This document shows positions 60,719 through 64,000 of a DNA stretch of 64,000 nucleotides, piece by piece. How positions within the stretch are numbered: position 1 is the stretch's first letter; the number at the start of each line of letters is the position of its first letter. The DNA is from an uncultured Ruminococcus sp. (GTDB lineage Bacteria > Bacillota > Clostridia > Oscillospirales > Ruminococcaceae). Below the pieces are notes generated by a model. It worked only from the letters and a program-made list of their open reading frames with translations, was not told the DNA's origin and did not search any database. The translations under genes and the position numbers were made by a program. Location of the stretch: the NCBI GenBank assembly GCA_902780695.1, contig CACZGM010000001.1:1-64000 (forward strand). Reading direction: 5' to 3'.

Positions 60719-61039
60719 ATGTTTATTTATGACAAAACTATTATCGGCACCCGTTTATATGAAGTGCGCAAAAAGCGTGGACTTACGCAGGCGGAAACTG
60801 CCGAAAAAGCCGAGATATCCGACAAAGCCTATGCCGAAATAGAGCGTGGTACCGTCAATATGCGAATGGAAACGCTTCTGCATATATGTGACGCGCTCGG
60901 TATTACTCCGGACGAGATCTTCATAGAGGACGACAGCGCCGTGACTGCCGAGGAAATCATGGAACGGCTTAATGACTGCACACCGCGCGAACGCGAGACG
61001 GCGCTTAAGCTGCTCTCGGCATATCTCGGCTCATTATAA
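60719..61039 (+). CDS. XRE-family transcriptional regulator
   Basis: A 106-residue protein with an N-terminal Cro/CI helix-turn-helix (about 8-63: TRLYEVRKKRGLTQAETAEKAEISDKAYAEIERGTVN, with TLLHICDALGITPDEIF closing the fold) and a short C-terminal helix that may dimerise (EEIMERLNDCTPRERETALKLLSAYL). It is divergent from the small-protein operon, with three matching dyads in the shared 167-bp region, so it very likely controls itself and the neighbour. Confidence 0.9.
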   Translation: MFIYDKTIIGTRLYEVRKKRGLTQAETAEKAEISDKAYAEIERGTVNMRMETLLHICDALGITPDEIFIEDDSAVTAEEIMERLNDCTPRERETALKLLSAYLGSL

Positions 61040-61066
61040 AAGCACCGGCGCGAACCGGTGCTTTTA
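61037..61066. terminator. Bidirectional terminator
   Basis: TAAAAGCACCGG/CCGGTGCTTTTA stem between two convergent genes (stops at 61039 and 61075). Confidence 0.9.
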
Positions 61067-61074
61067 TGTTTATG

Positions 61075-62085
61075 TCATACCGTTACGGTATTTGAGTAAT
61101 CGCTGTAATATGTCTTTTTCCCGACCTTCTTATAGGAACGTATCTTGAAGACATAGGTGTTGTCCGTATCGAGAGAGAGGCTGCCCGAGGTCTCGGAGCC
61201 GTCGATCGTCGTTTTCGAGAAATTTCTTCCTCCGTCCGCGGAGACGAACACCTGATACTTGTCGATGCCCTTGACCTTAGTCCACGACAGCTTATATTTA
61301 CCGCCGGTCAGCTTCGCCGAAAGAGTGGTCTTTGCGGGAAGGATCTTGAAATTCTTGGTTATCGAGCCCGTGTATTTGCCCTTGCCCTTTAACGTAACGG
61401 AAGCAATGCCTATCTTTGTGTTGTTCTTGTAAGTTACGGTGTAATCGGTACCCTGCACGAGAGCGGAAATGCCCTTTGTGAGTTTTACCTTCGGCTTTAT
61501 GGCTTTGCCGGTATATGTCTGCGCCGGGATATCCGACATTGTGTACGCCGTTATGGTATTTACGCTGTTTGCGTTCTTATAGAATGAAACGTTAATGCTC
61601 TTGGTATCGTTGTAATACTTAATATTGGGGGTTTTGCCGGAGCTTATCACAACATTCACATTCTTGGTATTTTTCAGTGTTTTTACAACACTTAACTTGT
61701 TTGCTATCTCAAACACGAATGTATAGCTGCTGCCGTTTTTCTGCCAGTACGCTTTCGGTCTGAAATCGGGGGGAGTATTGCCCTTGAACGTTACCCTGAT
61801 GACCTCGGGTCTGACGGTGCATAAAAGCTCAAGCGGAGCATCGCGGTACGTGAAATTCATTCTGATGGTTTCGTAGTCCTTGTCCTTGATGTTTTTCAGC
61901 TTGGACGATGTAAGTCCCGCAAGATAGACATATACTGTACTGCTTGTTTCCTTGTAGTAAGCGTACATATCGTTATCGTCGCCGAAATCATCGGCTGCGG
62001 ACGCCGCGACTGTGCAACATACCATTGATGTTACTGCTATCACGCCGGCAAGCAGAAGTGACAGCGCTTTTCTGAAAAGCTTCAT
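61075..62085 (-). CDS. Secreted protein with fibronectin-like domain
   Basis: A 336-residue exported protein. The signal peptide is about residues 1-31 (KLFRKALSLLLAGVIAVTSM ... ASAA). After an unrecognised N-terminal domain (about 32-175) comes the segment YTGKAIKPKVKLTKG with GTDYTVTYKNNTKIG and GKGKYTGSITKNFKI, a beta module common in surface proteins of ruminococci and clostridia. A type III fibronectin-like domain ends the protein (LSWTKVKGIDKYQVFVSADGG, YVFKIRSYKKVG). No anchoring motif or catalytic domain is seen. It probably binds or scaffolds at the cell surface. Confidence 0.8.
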   Translation of the reverse strand: MKLFRKALSLLLAGVIAVTSMVCCTVAASAADDFGDDNDMYAYYKETSSTVYVYLAGLTSSKLKNIKDKDYETIRMNFTYRDAPLELLCTVRPEVIRVTFKGNTPPDFRPKAYWQKNGSSYTFVFEIANKLSVVKTLKNTKNVNVVISSGKTPNIKYYNDTKSINVSFYKNANSVNTITAYTMSDIPAQTYTGKAIKPKVKLTKGISALVQGTDYTVTYKNNTKIGIASVTLKGKGKYTGSITKNFKILPAKTTLSAKLTGGKYKLSWTKVKGIDKYQVFVSADGGRNFSKTTIDGSETSGSLSLDTDNTYVFKIRSYKKVGKKTYYSDYSNTVTV

Positions 62086-62163
62086 AATTACCCTCCGTGA
62101 AAATCATTTTTGGCGACATTTTGCCGTATTATTATTATACACCAACAGACAGATTTTGTCAAC

Positions 62164-62325
62164 AGCGGCGTAATGCGCAGCGACATTCTTCTATGGGCGG
62201 GTGCGCCGCCTCGGTTAGTTATTCACTTCTATACATAGCAAAAAGATACCGCACAGATCAACGCTCTGTGCGGTTATTGTTGTTATAATCAAACCGAAAC
62301 TTTGCCAACCCCACTGCGTTTCAGT
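62164..62325. repeat. Composite intergenic repeat, copy 3, inverted
   Basis: It reads in reverse order compared with copy 2: GGCGTAATGCGCAGCGACAT and TCTTCTAT, then CTCGGTTAGTTATTC, the terminator ACCGCACAGA/TCTGTGCGGT (62248-62274) and CCAACCCCACTGCGTTTCAG (62305-62324). Confidence 0.8.
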
Positions 62326-62384
62326 CTGCACCCGAAATAAATCTGCGCGATGAAATACAGCTGCTGCCGGCGCGGGCTCCGCGC

Positions 62385-62600
62385 TTAGTTGTGGATATGG
62401 ACACTGCCGCTGGCGATATCGCTGTCTACGGTATGAACGTTGCTGCCGCCCGTGACTGCGCCGGAGAGGGAGTTGGTGTACTTGACGGAAACGCCGTCGA
62501 GGTCAACGGTCATGCTGCCGGAAAGGCGCTTGAGAGTGGTGCTTACACCGGAACCGGCAGGGAGAGTGACATCTGCCTTCCCCGTTTTGCACAATGAGCG
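62385..62600 (-). pseudogene. C-terminal remnant of a DUF4097-like beta-repeat protein
   Basis: The minus-strand frame GKADVTLPAGSGVSTTLKRL ... GVSVKYTNSLSGAVTGGSN ... IASGSVHIHN to a TAA at 62385 looks like the end of a DUF4097/LiaG-type beta-helix protein. No start or upstream domain is present; the open frame upstream runs into unrelated sequence and the next gene's promoter region. It is therefore a truncated remnant. Confidence 0.5.
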
Positions 62601-62721
62601 CCGGCCTGTATTGTGCTTTTTATACAAAAACCGCAGCACCGTATAAAAAACTATTCCCAAGAACATATATAAATGGTATAATATAAGGCACAAGAAATAA
62701 ATTACCGGAGGATAAGTGACT

Positions 62722-64000
62722 GTGAAATTCTTTAGAAGCAGAACATTGTCCATAATCATCGCCGTTCTTACCCTGCTGATGTTTGTGTTTACAGCTGTTC
62801 TTTCAAGCCTTCTGGTAGTCAGCACCGACATTTTCAGAACACCTTATATGATACTTGAGGGTGAGTATTCCGTTGACGGCGGCGCGTGGAAAGCGTTCGA
62901 CCCGGATACGCCGATACAGGACAGATTTCACAGGATAGTGTTCAGAGGAAATATCCCAAAGTCCACATTCAGGTTTTATCAGGAAATATCGATCTCCGTC
63001 CGGAACCTTTGGTTCTCATTGAGGCTTGCTGACGGTGAGACGATACTTGAAAGTAAATACTATACCGTTGATGATTTCCTTGATTCGTACTTTGAAGGCA
63101 TGGAAGCGGACGAGTCGGAGAGGGACCGTATGGAAAGAACGATCCTGAGGCTTGCTCCCTTCGAGTACTATATGCCGGATACCCCCGGATACACCGAGAA
63201 TTATATTTTTATTGAAGACGATCTGACAGCCAACGGGATCGACCCTTCTGTCATGCTTGAAATGGAGTTTATAAATCCGTATGATATCATGCCGTCGGGT
63301 TTCAGCGATCTTGTAAAGTTTAATATAAGCCACGGCAACGGCAATCTGCCGCAGTTCAACCGTGACGTTCTCCCGCTTTGCTTTATATTTATAATTATAT
63401 GTATGTTCGGACTGCTGTTTTTCCCTATGGCGGCTTTTATCTTCGGTAAGATAGATTTCAGATACCTGGCGTTCGGTTTTATGGTATTCTTCTGGGGTCT
63501 GTTTATGATAGTGCAGGTCACGAACGTATATTTCGCACACCTGATACATGACCGTACCGTATGCTTATTTGTGGATAGGATAAGCGCACATCTCTTTGTT
63601 ACGGCGCTGCTCGTATTTTTCTGCTCCAATCTTACCGGACCTGTGACGCGTGTTATTTCGGGTTCGATAACGTCGGTTTTTGCAGCCGCCGTAATGCTCA
63701 CGGCAGTCCTGCATTTTACGGGAGTTGCCGATATGGTAGTAACCGGCGTTTACATCAATATCTTAATAACGATAAATGCCGCAGTAATGACAGCACTGAT
63801 AATTTCAGAGGTGCGAAACGCCGGAAAAGAAGAGTCAAGGCGCATGATCTTCCTTATGGTCTCGTGGATACCTATGGTGATCACACTGATACTGGACGTG
63901 ATCGACCAGATCGTTTCGATACCGGGTATAAACTATTTCAAGTACGGACTTATGGTTGCCGTTATTGCGCAGATAGTTCGTCTGATATTCGATATGCGGA
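62722..64000 (+). CDS. 7TM sensor-type membrane protein, N-terminal part (runs off the window)
   Basis: The frame is open from GTG 62722 (or GTG 62716; GGAGG at 62707-62711) to the window end, at least 426 residues. It has one N-terminal helix (LSIIIAVLTLLMFVFTAVLSS), an extracytoplasmic domain of about 190 residues resembling the beta-rich sensor of 7TMR-DISM proteins (RIVFRGNIPKSTFRFYQEIS), and then about seven helices from residue 220 (LCFIFIIICMFGLLFFPMAA onward). This layout usually precedes a GGDEF or histidine kinase output, which would lie beyond base 64000. Given the c-di-GMP and kinase genes nearby, either is possible. Confidence 0.75.
   Translation, partial: MKFFRSRTLSIIIAVLTLLMFVFTAVLSSLLVVSTDIFRTPYMILEGEYSVDGGAWKAFDPDTPIQDRFHRIVFRGNIPKSTFRFYQEISISVRNLWFSLRLADGETILESKYYTVDDFLDSYFEGMEADESERDRMERTILRLAPFEYYMPDTPGYTENYIFIEDDLTANGIDPSVMLEMEFINPYDIMPSGFSDLVKFNISHGNGNLPQFNRDVLPLCFIFIIICMFGLLFFPMAAFIFGKIDFRYLAFGFMVFFWGLFMIVQVTNVYFAHLIHDRTVCLFVDRISAHLFVTALLVFFCSNLTGPVTRVISGSITSVFAAAVMLTAVLHFTGVADMVVTGVYINILITINAAVMTALIISEVRNAGKEESRRMIFLMVSWIPMVITLILDVIDQIVSIPGINYFKYGLMVAVIAQIVRLIFDMR

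Overview
The window looks like a chromosome segment of a Gram-positive gut anaerobe of the Ruminococcus/Oscillospiraceae kind. Supporting signs are strong AGGAGG-type ribosome binding sites, consensus TTGACA/TATAAT promoters, a hexameric-type glutamate dehydrogenase, many hybrid histidine kinases, and a C-A-T-C-A-T-R peptide synthetase of the type known from gut Clostridia and ruminococci. The genus is an inference; no rRNA or complete tRNA is present.

Region 1 (1-9995) is an AT-rich surface-polysaccharide locus, all on the plus strand: the end of an initiating sugar transferase, an NAD-dependent epimerase, three glycosyltransferases, a DUF1919 protein, an EpsG/Wzy-like polymerase, a CDP-glycerol glycerophosphotransferase-like protein, a flippase and an acyltransferase whose 5' end is frame-disrupted. 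An IS256-type insertion sequence (about 10107-11583) with a frameshifted transposase separates it from region 2.

Region 2 (11684-18123) is a tight operon that makes and probably CMP-activates 2-aminoethylphosphonate (AEP): a winged-helix/nucleotidyltransferase fusion, AEP transaminase, PEP mutase with an N-terminal nucleotidyltransferase-like domain, phosphonopyruvate decarboxylase, and glmS. With region 1 it suggests a phosphonate-decorated cell-surface glycan. The GlmS lacks the SQSGET substrate loop through an apparent in-frame deletion.

Region 3 (18124-33824) begins with a 93-bp repeat and the 3' half of a tRNA-Leu (an attachment-site-like remnant). Three minus-strand genes (a U32-like protein, an SDR and a metallophosphoesterase) follow, then a plus-strand operon with a consensus promoter. 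That operon holds a 2476-residue NRPS ending in a reductase, a second protein A-T-C(degenerate)-TE with a Cys nucleophile, and a STAS protein next to the decayed remains of its RsbW-like partner. A second copy of the 93-bp repeat closes the segment.

Region 4 (33825-54582) is signalling-rich: a hybrid kinase, then an ECF-like sigma factor overlapping a 1681-residue anti-sigma/alpha-2-macroglobulin-like membrane protein and a MEMO-family lipoprotein. On the minus strand follows a four-gene operon of REC-GGDEF-REC-HD-GYP protein, hybrid kinase, hybrid kinase fused to a DegV domain, and dCache hybrid kinase. Three of the kinases share an acidic EFxP motif next to their Hpt domains.

Region 5 (54583-64000) is mostly housekeeping (acetyltransferase, tyrS, MscS channel, gdhA). 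It also has a small XRE-controlled divergent locus with three copies of the dyad AGGAA-N6-TTCCT, a secreted fibronectin-like protein, a DUF4097 remnant and the start of a 7TM sensor protein running off the end. Composite hairpin-rich intergenic repeats recur from 36.5 to 62.3 kb.
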